Shown: positions 7,882 to 15,249, counted from the stretch's first letter. The stretch: 45,087 nucleotides of DNA from Collinsella sp. (GCA_019419585.1 DXZQ01000024.1:1-45087); one strand, 5' to 3'. Notes: generated by a model not told the origin, from the sequence alone. Translations and numbers: made by a program.

Positions 7882-8362
7882 AAAGGATCACTCCTTCGCG
7901 CTCGATTACCGCGGCAAGATCGTCATCAAGATGATCACTCGAGACGAGGTCGACCTGCCTCCCGGTTTCTTTGCGCACCGCCTCACCAAACGCCGACAAC
8001 GCGAAAAGGCCAAAGCCCTGATCGCGATCGACTTCGAGACGCAAGTCAATGTCACTATCGGCACGCGCCTCGCCACGAGCATACGAGCCAAACAGAATCA
8101 CGGTTTTGATGGCGGGAATCGAGCTGGCCGCCTCGCGGACGGCGGACTCAATCTGAGCAATATCCAAAATGTCTGCGGCGACGTTTTCGCTCGCAGAGTT
8201 TTTACCAAGTGAAGGAACAAACGGCAGCGAGCGCTCGCGCAGCATCTGCCTCATAAACATATTGACCGCTACAGACGAAGTCATGCCGAGTTCTTCGCAT
8301 AGCTCGGCAAATGAATCTTTAATTGACGAGTCCACTCGTACACTCAGTACAGACGCAGCCAT
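7868..8362 (-). CDS. mntA: MntA-like nucleotidyltransferase antitoxin with fused RelB/DinJ domain
   Basis: A 164-residue two-part protein. Residues 1-50 look like a RelB/DinJ ribbon-helix-helix antitoxin (SVRVDSSIKDSFAELCEELG then AVNMFMRQMLRERSLPF). After a short linker, residues from about 70 form a minimal nucleotidyltransferase with GSYARGEARADSDIDL, the G-S-x-x-R-G-x(5)-S-D-x-D active site. The second half should inactivate HepT by AMP transfer. The first half could bind DNA and autoregulate the operon, a job usually absent from MNT/HepT pairs. GGAGG sits 6 nt before ATG 8362. The fusion is seen directly as one uninterrupted frame; its roles are inferred. Confidence 0.88.
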   Translation of the reverse strand: MAASVLSVRVDSSIKDSFAELCEELGMTSSVAVNMFMRQMLRERSLPFVPSLGKNSASENVAADILDIAQIESAVREAASSIPAIKTVILFGSYARGEARADSDIDLRLEVDRDQGFGLFALSAFGEAVRKETGRQVDLVSSDHLDDDLAAVIEREGVILYDRA

Positions 8363-8372
8363 GGATACCTCC

Positions 8373-8392
8373 TATATGACATTGTCTATATA
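8373..8392 (-). promoter_or_regulatory. palindromic operator candidate of the mntA-hepT operon
   Basis: TATATGACATTGTCTATATA holds GACA-T-TGTC with AT-rich flanks, an imperfect palindrome immediately upstream of the GGAGG site. It overlaps the likely -10 region (minus-strand GATAATATATAGAC). It suits autoregulation by the ribbon-helix-helix part of the antitoxin. Confidence 0.5.
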
Positions 8393-8404
8393 TTATCACA
8401 CAAA

Positions 8405-9427
8405 CTAGCGCGAGGTCGAAGCGCGGTGTTCGATGTGGCCGGGGATCTCGATGCGCTTGGGGGCGAGCTTTGCGGCATCGCCCACCGTAGTGGTAACAAC
8501 GTCGATGCGCTCGGACAGGCGCTCGACCACGCGCTCGGCAATGGTGAGGGTGTCCTGCGCGGCCGTGGTCACACCGCCAAAGAGCACGTGGTTCCAGGGA
8601 TAGTCGTCAAACGTCGCGATCTTGAGACCCGCCGGCAACGAGGGCCCCAGCTGGGCCAGCGCCTCGGTCAGGCGCAGGAAAACCAAGCCGTTGACGGCAA
8701 TGAGGCCGAGCTTTTTACCCGCATACTCGCGGATGGTCTCGTCCAGGCGACTGACGCCCTCGACGCCACCGTCGGCCAGGGTAACGACCTCGCCGGCCAG
8801 GCCGCGACGCGAGAGTTCGTCGGCAAAGGCCTCGGCGCGCTCGCGACGCACGGGGCTGTCGTCGCTCGCCTCGGTAAGCAGGCACAGGCGCTCGCTGCCG
8901 GCGGCGACAAGAGCGTCTACCAGGCCGGCAACCAGCTCGCGGTTGTTAGAGGTCACCAGATCGATGCCACCGTCGGCAACATCGCGGTCGAGCAGCACAA
9001 CGGGCAGGCGCCCCGCGGCCGCGGCGATCGCCTTGTCGTTGCCTCCGCAGGTATTGACGACCAGGCCGTCCACGCCGGCATCGATAAGTCTGGTGAGCGA
9101 CTCTGCCTCCTTGGCGGGGTCGTTGCCGCTAATGGCCGTCATGAGCGAGCAGCCGCGCGCAGCAGCGCTGGCGGAAAGCCCTTCGAGCATGGCGCTCGAG
9201 AACGGGTTAGCAATGTCGGCCAAGATCACGCCAATGAGGTTGGTGCGCGAGCTGCGAAGATTGCGCGCGGCGGCACGCGGGCGATAGCCGGTACGCTCGA
9301 TAACCGCCGCGATGCGAGCACGGGTTTCCTCGGTCATCTGCCCGGGGCGGTTGTTGAGATAGCGCGAAACCGTGGCCGGGCTCACGCCCGCCTCGGCGGC
9401 AATGTCCTTAATCCTCATCTGCGCCAT
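8405..9427 (-). CDS. LacI-family regulator of KDG kinase/KDPG aldolase
   Basis: A 340-residue repressor. The N-terminal DNA-binding part reads IKDIAAEAGVSPATVSRYLNN with the hinge helix RAAARNLRSSRTNLIG, and a periplasmic-binding-protein-like sensor domain (about 65-335) follows. It is divergent from kdgK and eda, and two LacI-type palindromes lie between them, so it most likely represses these genes and itself. The inducer should be an intermediate such as KDG, which is a guess. Three ATGs are close: 9427 with GGGGTG upstream is chosen, 9418 (MRIKDI) is possible, and 9475 has no good ribosome site. Confidence 0.9.
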   Translation of the reverse strand: MAQMRIKDIAAEAGVSPATVSRYLNNRPGQMTEETRARIAAVIERTGYRPRAAARNLRSSRTNLIGVILADIANPFSSAMLEGLSASAAARGCSLMTAISGNDPAKEAESLTRLIDAGVDGLVVNTCGGNDKAIAAAAGRLPVVLLDRDVADGGIDLVTSNNRELVAGLVDALVAAGSERLCLLTEASDDSPVRRERAEAFADELSRRGLAGEVVTLADGGVEGVSRLDETIREYAGKKLGLIAVNGLVFLRLTEALAQLGPSLPAGLKIATFDDYPWNHVLFGGVTTAAQDTLTIAERVVERLSERIDVVTTTVGDAAKLAPKRIEIPGHIEHRASTSR

Positions 9428-9492
9428 AGCGCACCCCGTTTCCCAATTGTCGGCAGTCTGAGCCATTTTAGGCAATTTTTTAAAAATCTCGC

Positions 9493-9558
9493 TTGCAAAA
9501 CGCTGTAGGTGAGTATACTACAACTCGAAACGAAACCGATTTCGTAAACCGATTTCGG
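9493..9558 (+). promoter_or_regulatory. kdgK promoter with two tandem LacI-type operators
   Basis: A -35-like TTGCAA (9493-9498) and a -10-like TATACT (9514-9519) are followed by CGAAACCGATTTCG (9531-9544) and TAAACCGATTTCGG (9545-9558). The first fits the symmetric form CGAAAyCGrTTTCG, the standard LacI-family layout with central CG. The copies abut, so two dimers could sit just downstream of the promoter. The 15-bp spacer is short, so the promoter itself is less certain than the operators. Confidence 0.65.
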
Positions 9559-9561
9559 CGA

Positions 9562-9619
9562 GCGTTGGCACGGAGGTGCAAAGATGCACCCTACCGTCTT
9601 GGCACCTCCGTGCCAACGC
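9562..9619 (+). other. long perfect hairpin in the kdgK leader with an alternative fold
   Basis: An 18-nt arm (9562-9579) is perfectly complementary to 9602-9619 across a 22-nt loop. A smaller competing stem, GGTGCA (9575-9580) with TGCACC (9585-9590), uses the end of the first arm, so the two folds exclude each other. Ribosome sites lie at about 9636 and 9650, beyond the structure. No T-run follows, so a plain terminator is unlikely. Confidence 0.6.
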
Positions 9620-9662
9620 CATATCAAAGGAGCACGCACGAGCAAGAAGGAGCTACGCGACC

Positions 9663-10697
9663 ATGGGTAAAACGGTTCTTACCTTCGGCGAGATCATGAT
9701 GAGGCTCTCGCCCAAAGACCATCTGCGCATTGAGCAGGCGACCGAGTTTGATGTCCGCTACGGCGGCGCCGAAGCCAACACCGCGCTTTCCCTGGCCTAC
9801 CAGGGTGACAAGGCAGCCTACGTCTCCGTTGTCCCGGCCAACCGTCTGGGCGAGTGCGCCCTGCGTTCGCTGAAGGCCTACGACGTCGACACCACGCGCG
9901 TCGTGCGCCAGGGTGACCGTCTTGGCTCCTATGTGTTTGAGGTCGGCGCCTCGCAGCGCGGCAACGGCTGTGTCTACGACCGCAAGTACTCTGCCATCAA
10001 CATGGCCAAGCGCGACGTCTTTGACTGGGACGAGATCCTCAAGGGTGTCGATGTCTTTTACTTCTCCGGCGTGACGCCCGCCGTCTCCGATGAGATGGCC
10101 GCCGCCTGCAAGGATGCCCTCACCGCCTGCCGCGTCAAAGGCATCACCGCCGTGTGCGATGTGAACTATCGCGGCAAGATGTGGTCGCCCGAGAAGTCGC
10201 AGGCCACCATGAAGGAACTCCTGCCGCTCGTCGACATCTGCATCGCCAACGACGAGGACGCTCCTGCCGGCCTCGGTATGACCTGCGTCTCCGGCTCCCT
10301 TGCCCATGGCATCGAGGAGCGCGACACCTACGTCGAGATGGCCCGTCAGATCTGTGCCGAGTACGGCTGCAAGAAGGTCGCCTCGGTCGTCCGCAACATC
10401 TCCTGCGTCGAGCGCTCCATCTGGATGGGCATGCTCTTTGACGCCGAGAGCGGCGAGCACTGGTTCTCCCCTGCTCACGACGTGCACGTGCTCGAGGGCG
10501 TTGCCGCCGGCGACGCTTTTAACGCCGGTCTGGTCCATGCCCTCATCAACGACTTTGACCCGCAGGACGCCGTCAACTACGCGATTGCGGCCTCGATCCT
10601 CAAGCTCACCATCAAGGGCGATTCCAACCTGGTGACCACAGGCGAGATCGCAGCCGTGGCATCCGCCGCCGACGGTGGCACTCGCGTCGCGCGCTAA
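9663..10697 (+). CDS. kdgK: 2-keto-3-deoxygluconate kinase (PfkB family)
   Basis: Phosphorylates KDG to KDPG with ATP in the cytoplasm. The 344-residue protein has the ribokinase/PfkB pattern: an N-terminal substrate lid with RYGGAEANTAL, and the C-terminal signature EGVAAGDAFNAGL that holds the catalytic Asp and anion hole. The KDG kinase role follows from KDPG aldolase next in the operon and from the uronate genes further on. ATG 9663 is chosen because AAGGAG lies 10 nt before it and family similarity begins at MGKTVLTFGE; the open frame extends upstream into the leader hairpin. Control is probably by the divergent LacI protein. Confidence 0.92.
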   Translation: MGKTVLTFGEIMMRLSPKDHLRIEQATEFDVRYGGAEANTALSLAYQGDKAAYVSVVPANRLGECALRSLKAYDVDTTRVVRQGDRLGSYVFEVGASQRGNGCVYDRKYSAINMAKRDVFDWDEILKGVDVFYFSGVTPAVSDEMAAACKDALTACRVKGITAVCDVNYRGKMWSPEKSQATMKELLPLVDICIANDEDAPAGLGMTCVSGSLAHGIEERDTYVEMARQICAEYGCKKVASVVRNISCVERSIWMGMLFDAESGEHWFSPAHDVHVLEGVAAGDAFNAGLVHALINDFDPQDAVNYAIAASILKLTIKGDSNLVTTGEIAAVASAADGGTRVAR

Positions 10698-10711
10698 ACC
10701 GTCCCCATTCC

Positions 10712-10891
10712 GCGGGCCGCAGCTTTCCATACCCATACCCCTGCGGCCCGCTCCCCGATTTCTCCGGTCGGGCAAAACCACTAGTCCCATTCCGGTTTTG
10801 CCCGGCATTTCCTACACGACTGGTCGCGCAGCCGGTTTTGGAATTGCTTGGACCCCAAGCAGTGCCTCCGATAACCAATCCAAAACCGGCT
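10712..10891 (+). repeat. three successive inverted repeats between kdgK and eda
   Basis: The gap holds three perfect stems. The first is 11 bp (10712-10722 with 10741-10751). The second is 11 bp (10769-10779 with 10794-10804). The third is 13 bp (10830-10842 with 10879-10891) with a nested GCTTGG/CCAAGC hairpin. Repeats two and three share CGGTTTTG and CAAAACC, so their arms could pair with each other. Possible roles are mRNA stabilisation, differential expression of the two genes, or a palindromic repeat unit. Confidence 0.7.
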
Positions 10892-10950
10892 CATGACCAG
10901 CACATTTGGCAATCATGCGCCCACGCGCGCCGCACATCGAAAGGAACGCC

Positions 10951-11592
10951 ATGTTCGATCAGTTCTACACCACGCTTGAGTCCCTGGGCATCGTACCCGT
11001 CGTCGTGCTCGACAAGGTCGAGGACGCCGCCCCGCTCGCTCACGCCCTTATGGCAGCCGGCATGAAGTCCGCCGAGGTCACCTTCCGCACCGCCTGCGCC
11101 GCCGAGTGCATCACCGCTATGGTCGAGGCCGAGCCCGAGATGTGCGTTGGCGCCGGCACCGTCCTGACCGTTGAGCAGGTTGAGCAGGCCCGCACCGCTG
11201 GTGCCAAGTTCATCGTCTCCCCGGGTTATAACGAAGACGTCGTGAAGCACTGCATCGACATCGACCTGCCCGTCCTTCCCGGCACCGTGACCCCCTCCGA
11301 GGTCACCGCCGCCGAGAACCTCGGCCTCAAGGTCACCAAGTTCTTCCCCGCGGCTCAGTATGGCGGCCTGAACACCATCAAGGCACTCGCCGCTCCGTTT
11401 GTCGGCCATCGCTTTATGCCCACCGGCGGCGTGAGCACCGCCAACGTGGAGGAGTACCTGAGCTCTTCTGCCATCATCGCCTGCGGTGGCACCTGGATGG
11501 TCAAGCCGGCCCTGTTTGCCGACGGTGACTTCTCCAAGGTCGAGCAGATCGCCCGCGAGGCCATGGACGTCGTCAAGAAGGTCCGCGCCTAA
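10951..11592 (+). CDS. eda: KDPG aldolase
   Basis: Splits KDPG into pyruvate and glyceraldehyde 3-phosphate, the last step of hexuronate breakdown. The 213-residue TIM-barrel protein has the class I signature: Glu in AEVTFRT, VGAGTVLT, SPGYN, LPGTVTPSE, and the Schiff-base lysine in KVTKFFPAA, followed by PTGGVS in the phosphate-binding part. AAAGGAA precedes ATG 10951, so upstream in-frame ATGs are rejected. It is in one unit with kdgK despite a 250-bp structured gap, and a strong terminator follows. 4-Hydroxy-2-oxoglutarate aldolase activity often accompanies this enzyme. Confidence 0.94.
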   Translation: MFDQFYTTLESLGIVPVVVLDKVEDAAPLAHALMAAGMKSAEVTFRTACAAECITAMVEAEPEMCVGAGTVLTVEQVEQARTAGAKFIVSPGYNEDVVKHCIDIDLPVLPGTVTPSEVTAAENLGLKVTKFFPAAQYGGLNTIKALAAPFVGHRFMPTGGVSTANVEEYLSSSAIIACGGTWMVKPALFADGDFSKVEQIAREAMDVVKKVRA

Positions 11593-11665
11593 CCCTGCCG
11601 CCTGAGACGGGGCAGAAACGGTAGATGTTCTACTCGACTTTCCCGTCTGACCTGCTCTCTATCAT

Positions 11666-11695
11666 GGGGGCGCGACCGAAGCCGCGCCCCCTTTT
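11666..11695 (+). terminator. terminator of kdgK-eda
   Basis: GGGGGCGCG (11666-11674) pairs with CGCGCCCCC (11683-11691), and TTTT follows. It ends the operon about 75 bp after the eda stop codon. Confidence 0.9.
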
Positions 11696-11859
11696 AAAAC
11701 GGCTCGGAAGCGCGCCGTTTCCGTCACGAACAAGAACCGAAACCGTCTTGTATGCTGATAGAACGTGACGGAAGCGACACGCACCCGAGCCGCTTTGCTT
11801 ACTCGGCTGGTAGCCGCGTTAGACTAAGCCACTTCGACAAAAGCCAAGCCACCAAAACA

Positions 11860-11924
11860 GCTGCGGCGCCGTCTGGAGGAATGGGCCCTTGCTTCCTGTC
11901 TTTTCCTCCAAGCGGCGCCGCAGC
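11860..11924 (+). other. long interrupted hairpin in the leader of the YczE-like gene
   Basis: A perfect 12-bp GC-rich stem (11860-11871 with 11913-11924) encloses a second stem, TGGAGGAA (11874-11881) with TTCCTCCA (11903-11910). CTTT follows. It lies 40 bp before the gene start and could be an attenuator or terminator-like leader. Confidence 0.55.
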
Positions 11925-11964
11925 CTTTACTGCATCTCCCAAATTCCGAAAGGAAGGTCACGAC

Positions 11965-12642
11965 ATGCGGCCGCTCATCGTAATGAATGGCGAGAATATA
12001 GATTGGTTCCACACAGTCATCAGGATGCTCATGTATCTTGCCGGCGTTGCCATTTTGGCACTCGGCATGAGCATCCAGACAGCATCGGGGCTTGGGGTGG
12101 CAGCGCTCACCTGCTTCGCCACAACTCTGTCCATGCTCACCGGCAAAACACTCGGTTTTTGGATCACTGCGACCTACGTTGCTTACATCGCCGCGCAGGC
12201 TGTTATCCTCCGCCGCAAGTTTCACCTTCGCATTCTTCTCGAAATCTTTTTCTCGACGCTCATCGGCGGCTTCACCGATTTCTTCATGGCGGTCAACCCA
12301 CTGCATCCCACGGCACTCCCCGCACAGGTTGCGACCATGCTGCTCTCCCTCGCTGTCACCGCATTTGGCGTAAGTCTCGTCGTCAACATGGGCGTTGTCC
12401 CCAACGCGCCCGACGGCTTGGTGCAGGTCATTGCCGAAAAGCTTAAACGCCGCTTTGGCGACGTAAAAGTCGTGTTCGACTGCTCACATGTCGCCGTGTC
12501 CCTCATTCTGTCGCTCGCGCTCATGCACAGCCTAGGCGGCTTTGGCGTGACCACAGCCATCTCGGCGCTGTTCTTGGGCCACGTCATCAACGTCGCCAAC
12601 AAGCTCTTCGCCCAGCACTTTATCCGCGCGGCATTCGGATAA
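11965..12642 (+). CDS. YczE/YitT-like integral membrane protein
   Basis: A 225-residue protein with five or more predicted membrane helices, in the YczE/YyaS/DUF6198 group. Typical marks are the first helix ending GMSIQTASGLGVAALTCF, the TGKTLGFW loop, and the conserved VVPNAPDGLVQVIAEKL stretch. Members are thought to be transporters or membrane regulators; no substrate is known. AAAGGAAGG before ATG 11965 fixes the start, so the upstream in-frame part of the open frame is rejected. A decayed copy of the 3' end of such a gene lies near 15.1-15.25 kb. Its place between eda and an unrelated regulator gives no clue to function. Confidence 0.8.
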   Translation: MRPLIVMNGENIDWFHTVIRMLMYLAGVAILALGMSIQTASGLGVAALTCFATTLSMLTGKTLGFWITATYVAYIAAQAVILRRKFHLRILLEIFFSTLIGGFTDFFMAVNPLHPTALPAQVATMLLSLAVTAFGVSLVVNMGVVPNAPDGLVQVIAEKLKRRFGDVKVVFDCSHVAVSLILSLALMHSLGGFGVTTAISALFLGHVINVANKLFAQHFIRAAFG

Positions 12643-12724
12643 TAGCACCACCGTAAGAGCCCGCGAACAGCGCTATACGTTGCTATATCTTGCTATAAAT
12701 CTACCGCTGCCAGCCAACATACAA

Positions 12725-12756
12725 CAGGCCCCAAGCGGGCAAAGGCTTGGGGCCTG
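12725..12756. terminator. bidirectional terminator between converging genes
   Basis: CAGGCCCCAAG (12725-12735) and CTTGGGGCCTG (12746-12756) form a perfect 11-bp stem with a 10-nt loop. It lies between the 3' ends of the YczE-like gene and the AlbA_2-type gene; neither side has a long T-run. Confidence 0.7.
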
Positions 12757-12779
12757 TCTTGCAATATGGTTCTTTTGGC

Positions 12780-14033
12780 CTATGCGCGCTCGTATTTCGT
12801 GGAACGCCCAGTCCCCCGCTTTACAACCGCGTTCCGCCCAATCAGTGATTCAAGCGCCGTCAACGCACGCGCGCGGCTCAACCCCGTCTGCTGCTCAATC
12901 TCGCCCCGCGACATTATTCGTCCGACCGACAAAGCCTTGAGAACCTGGGCCTCTTCCTCAGACCCCTCAAAGGCATCGATAACGGGCAATGTGACGGTCA
13001 CCATGCCGCCGCGAACATCAAATACCGGTCGGCTTAAAGAATCTCGATACGCACGCCTGATTCGCGCGATTCCCGTGCCAAATTTCTCGATGTAATCCAG
13101 CTTTAAAAAGACCTCTGCAACGATGGGGTTTCTGAGCACGGATATCTGCCCATACAGGTATTGTTCCGTCGTCAAACCGGCGGGCAGCGATCCGGGGGAG
13201 GTCACAACGACACGATCATCGTACAGGGCAATTTGAACGTTCGCTCGAACGTCCCACGTCCGATGCACCAAAGCGTTTGCAACGGCTTCGCGGAATGCCT
13301 CAAGAGGGATTCGATCGGTTTGGACGCGCTCCATCCCTTCGATACGCTCATAACGGTAGTAGCGTGCAAACATAGCCACCGCCCTGTCCACCTGCTCAAT
13401 TGCGGATACATTTGTTGCCGTCTCGCGATCCAAGATCACATCCTCGGTATCGCCAAAACGGACGCAGTCGATGCCTGGAAAATCATTCTTATCCGCTAAA
13501 ATCGCCGCGGCATTGGTATAGCCATCCTTGCCGAGCAAGCGGAGCGTACGCATGATATCCGGCGTTAGCTCGGAAATGCCGAGGTGTTCAACACACTTAT
13601 GCTCGAGCGTATGAAAGCCCAAGTCCTGGCGAGCCGACGTGAGCGCGTCGAACGTTACGTTGCTGCCTTCGAGCGTCAGCCTGCCATACTCAAACCGGTC
13701 GACCTCCACCGTTGCCGAATCGTTTCGTCTGTAGGCCTTTCCCTTGCTTCGATAGGGTTTGTCCTGCCCCTCATAAACCGTAAGGATTACGGTCCCGTGT
13801 TTCTCATCGGGCTCGAGCGTGTAACGGGGAGCGGGATCCAAGCTGTCATTAATCATGTTCTCGATGCGGAGACACTCTGCAACCGGATCTGCAAGGCCGA
13901 CAGCCACGCCCTCGTCGTCAACGCCAAACTCAATCTTGCCCGTCCCGTAGTTTGCATAGGAGCTCACCGTTTTAAGAAACGTCGGAGTAACGCTTTCCTT
14001 GTATTCGACTGTAGGGCTCTCTCTAACAACCAT
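12780..14033 (-). CDS. AlbA_2/Schlafen-like regulator with GHKL ATPase-like and winged-helix parts
   Basis: A 417-residue protein of the common AlbA_2 (Schlafen-like DNA-binding) family. Order: AlbA_2 at about residues 1-105 (EYKESV at the start, YANYGTGKIEFGVDDEG, then KPYRSKGKAYRRNDSA). A middle linker follows, then a HATPase_c_4-type part (about 250-345; REAVANALVHRTWD, VTSPGSLPAGLT, RNPIVAEVF, EKFGTGIARIRRA). A C-terminal winged helix (about 355-417) comes last. Such proteins act as regulators or in stress and defence, mostly unproven. GAGGGGG before ATG 14033 sets the start; ATG 14063 lacks a site. Three matching palindromes upstream suggest autoregulation. Confidence 0.85.
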   Translation of the reverse strand: MVVRESPTVEYKESVTPTFLKTVSSYANYGTGKIEFGVDDEGVAVGLADPVAECLRIENMINDSLDPAPRYTLEPDEKHGTVILTVYEGQDKPYRSKGKAYRRNDSATVEVDRFEYGRLTLEGSNVTFDALTSARQDLGFHTLEHKCVEHLGISELTPDIMRTLRLLGKDGYTNAAAILADKNDFPGIDCVRFGDTEDVILDRETATNVSAIEQVDRAVAMFARYYRYERIEGMERVQTDRIPLEAFREAVANALVHRTWDVRANVQIALYDDRVVVTSPGSLPAGLTTEQYLYGQISVLRNPIVAEVFLKLDYIEKFGTGIARIRRAYRDSLSRPVFDVRGGMVTVTLPVIDAFEGSEEEAQVLKALSVGRIMSRGEIEQQTGLSRARALTALESLIGRNAVVKRGTGRSTKYERA

Positions 14034-14069
14034 ATGCACAACCCCCTCGTTCGTACCATTCATAACCGT

Positions 14070-14199
14070 ATTATAAGACGAATACCGTTTTCGTACGGAT
14101 TTATAGAAGACGCAAACGGTTTTCGTCTTGATTTGCGTCCGAAATGAGAATGGAAACTGCGCTTTCGTACGCTTATTACCAAACGCAAACTATTTTCGT
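14070..14199 (-). promoter_or_regulatory. promoter with three phased palindromic operators
   Basis: A -10 TATAAT lies on the minus strand (complement of 14070-14075). Three 17-bp palindrome-like boxes of the form ACGmAwACnnTTTTCGT lie at 14078-14094, 14110-14126 and 14183-14199. Start-to-start distances are 32 and 73 bp, close to 3 and 7 helical turns, so all three face the same side. The first box lies in the spacer between -10 and -35. The AlbA_2/winged-helix protein is the likely ligand. Confidence 0.65.
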
Positions 14200-14288
14200 T
14201 CGGCAATACGTCAACAATCCGGACGAAAAAGGCCCCGAGCTCGTGAGTGAACTGGGGGGGGCGTTTGCACCACCTGGGCAGCACAACA

Positions 14289-14318
14289 ACCCCTATTTCA
14301 TCGCGACTTATGGGGGAG
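14289..14318 (+). repeat. copy of a short dispersed repeat
   Basis: CCCTATTTCATCGCGACTTA followed by TGGGGGAG resembles the copies at 15070-15108 (opposite strand) and 19398-19415 (CCGTATTTCACCGCAACTGA). It lies just after the 3' end of the GntR gene. It may be a decayed terminator arm. Confidence 0.4.
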
Positions 14319-14322
14319 ACGA

Positions 14323-15015
14323 TTAGATGGCCAAGTCTTGTGACAGCTCGAAATAGTCGGGATGTAAGGCGATAATCGGACCCTGTTCCTCGGGCATCAG
14401 ATGCAAGTGTGTCTCTGCCAGATAGCTCGCCATATCGGTATCGCCCTTCTTAATGGCCTCGAGAATCCGGCGATGTTGCCGACGAATCGGCTCCCAGTCC
14501 AGATCCTGCGACACCATACGCAACCAGTTGTATCGCTCGAAATGCGTGTTGACGCTCTTCATCCAATCCCACAACATGTGGCGGCCGGCAATCTCAAAAC
14601 ATGTCTCATGAAACAGGTTGTCCAGGTCAAAAAAGCGACGCGTTTCGCTGTGGTCGAGCGACTCGGACTCGGCAAGAATCTGCTCGAGCCGATGCTTTTG
14701 CTCGGGCGTGGCGGCAGAGCAGCATTTAATGAGCACACTTCTCTCGAGTTTCTCGCGCAAGAAACAGGCGTTCTCGGCGCGCTCCATGCTGATTTTTGAG
14801 ACATAGGTGCCGCTTTTGGGACGCGTTTCCACCAGCTCTTGCTCGCGCAGGCGCACAAAGGACTCGCGAATGGGCGTGCGCCCGATTCCCGTCTCCTTTT
14901 CCAGACCAATCGCCGAAAGGCGCGTGCCGGGCTTGAGCTCGGCATAGATGATCTTGGAGCGCAATGCGTTGTATGCCTGATCTTGCAGGCTCTGATAATG
15001 CTGGTGCTGTTCCAT
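14323..15015 (-). CDS. GntR/FadR-family regulator
   Basis: A 230-residue transcription factor. The N-terminal winged helix (about 10-75) has QAYNALRSKIIYAELKPGTRLS, then IGRTPIRESFVRLREQELVE and the SGTYVSKI wing. The all-helical FCD sensor domain (about 85-215) has its metal-ligand pattern: Asp and His in DLDNLFHETCF and later His in HRRILEAIKKGD and AETHLHLM. Family members often sense uronates or their products (UxuR, ExuR, KdgR types), and this gene borders the pectin locus, so a uronate role is plausible but unproven. GAGGG before ATG 15015 favours that start over 15057, which overlaps the likely -10. Confidence 0.88.
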   Translation of the reverse strand: MEQHQHYQSLQDQAYNALRSKIIYAELKPGTRLSAIGLEKETGIGRTPIRESFVRLREQELVETRPKSGTYVSKISMERAENACFLREKLERSVLIKCCSAATPEQKHRLEQILAESESLDHSETRRFFDLDNLFHETCFEIAGRHMLWDWMKSVNTHFERYNWLRMVSQDLDWEPIRRQHRRILEAIKKGDTDMASYLAETHLHLMPEEQGPIIALHPDYFELSQDLAI

Positions 15016-15069
15016 AAAGCCCTCGAATGAAGCCCACGGTTTGTCGAATCTCATCACGTAATACTATCG

Positions 15070-15108
15070 CATCCCCCATCCCCACAGTTGCGGTGAAATA
15101 AGGGCCGC
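15070..15108 (-). repeat. copy of a short dispersed repeat upstream of the GntR gene
   Basis: On the minus strand it contains TTATTTCACCGCAACTG and then GGGGATGGGG, matching the copy at 19398-19428 (TATTTCACCGCAACTG then GATGGATGGG). It sits just upstream of the GntR promoter. Confidence 0.45.
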
Positions 15109-15112
15109 TGAC

Positions 15113-15249
15113 ACCCATGCACAACTTAGGTGGCTTTGACGTGGCCAGACGTGACCGCCGCTATCTCGGCGCTGATCTTAGGCAACGTCGCCGGCATCGC
15201 CAGTAAGTTGTTCACCCGGCACTTTGTGCGCGCCGCATTTGAAAAGTAG
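15113..15249 (+). pseudogene. 3' remnant of a YczE-like membrane protein gene
   Basis: From 15151 to the TAG at 15247-15249 one frame reads VTAAISALILGNVAGIASKL and ends TRHFVRAAFEK. This matches the C-terminus of the intact YczE-like protein (VTTAISALFLGHVINVANKL, ending AQHFIRAAFG). Upstream, ATGCACAACTTAGGTGGCTT still matches ATGCACAGCCTAGGCGGCTT, but in another frame. A GACGTGGCCA/GACGTGACCG near-duplication of 10 nt explains the shift. No start or N-terminal part is left. It is the relic of a second copy, lost by decay or recombination. Confidence 0.75.

Noticed and set aside
14144..14326. A 60-codon plus-strand frame between the AlbA_2 and GntR genes
   Set aside because: It covers the third operator and the repeat copy, with no ribosome site; the stretch is better explained as regulatory DNA.
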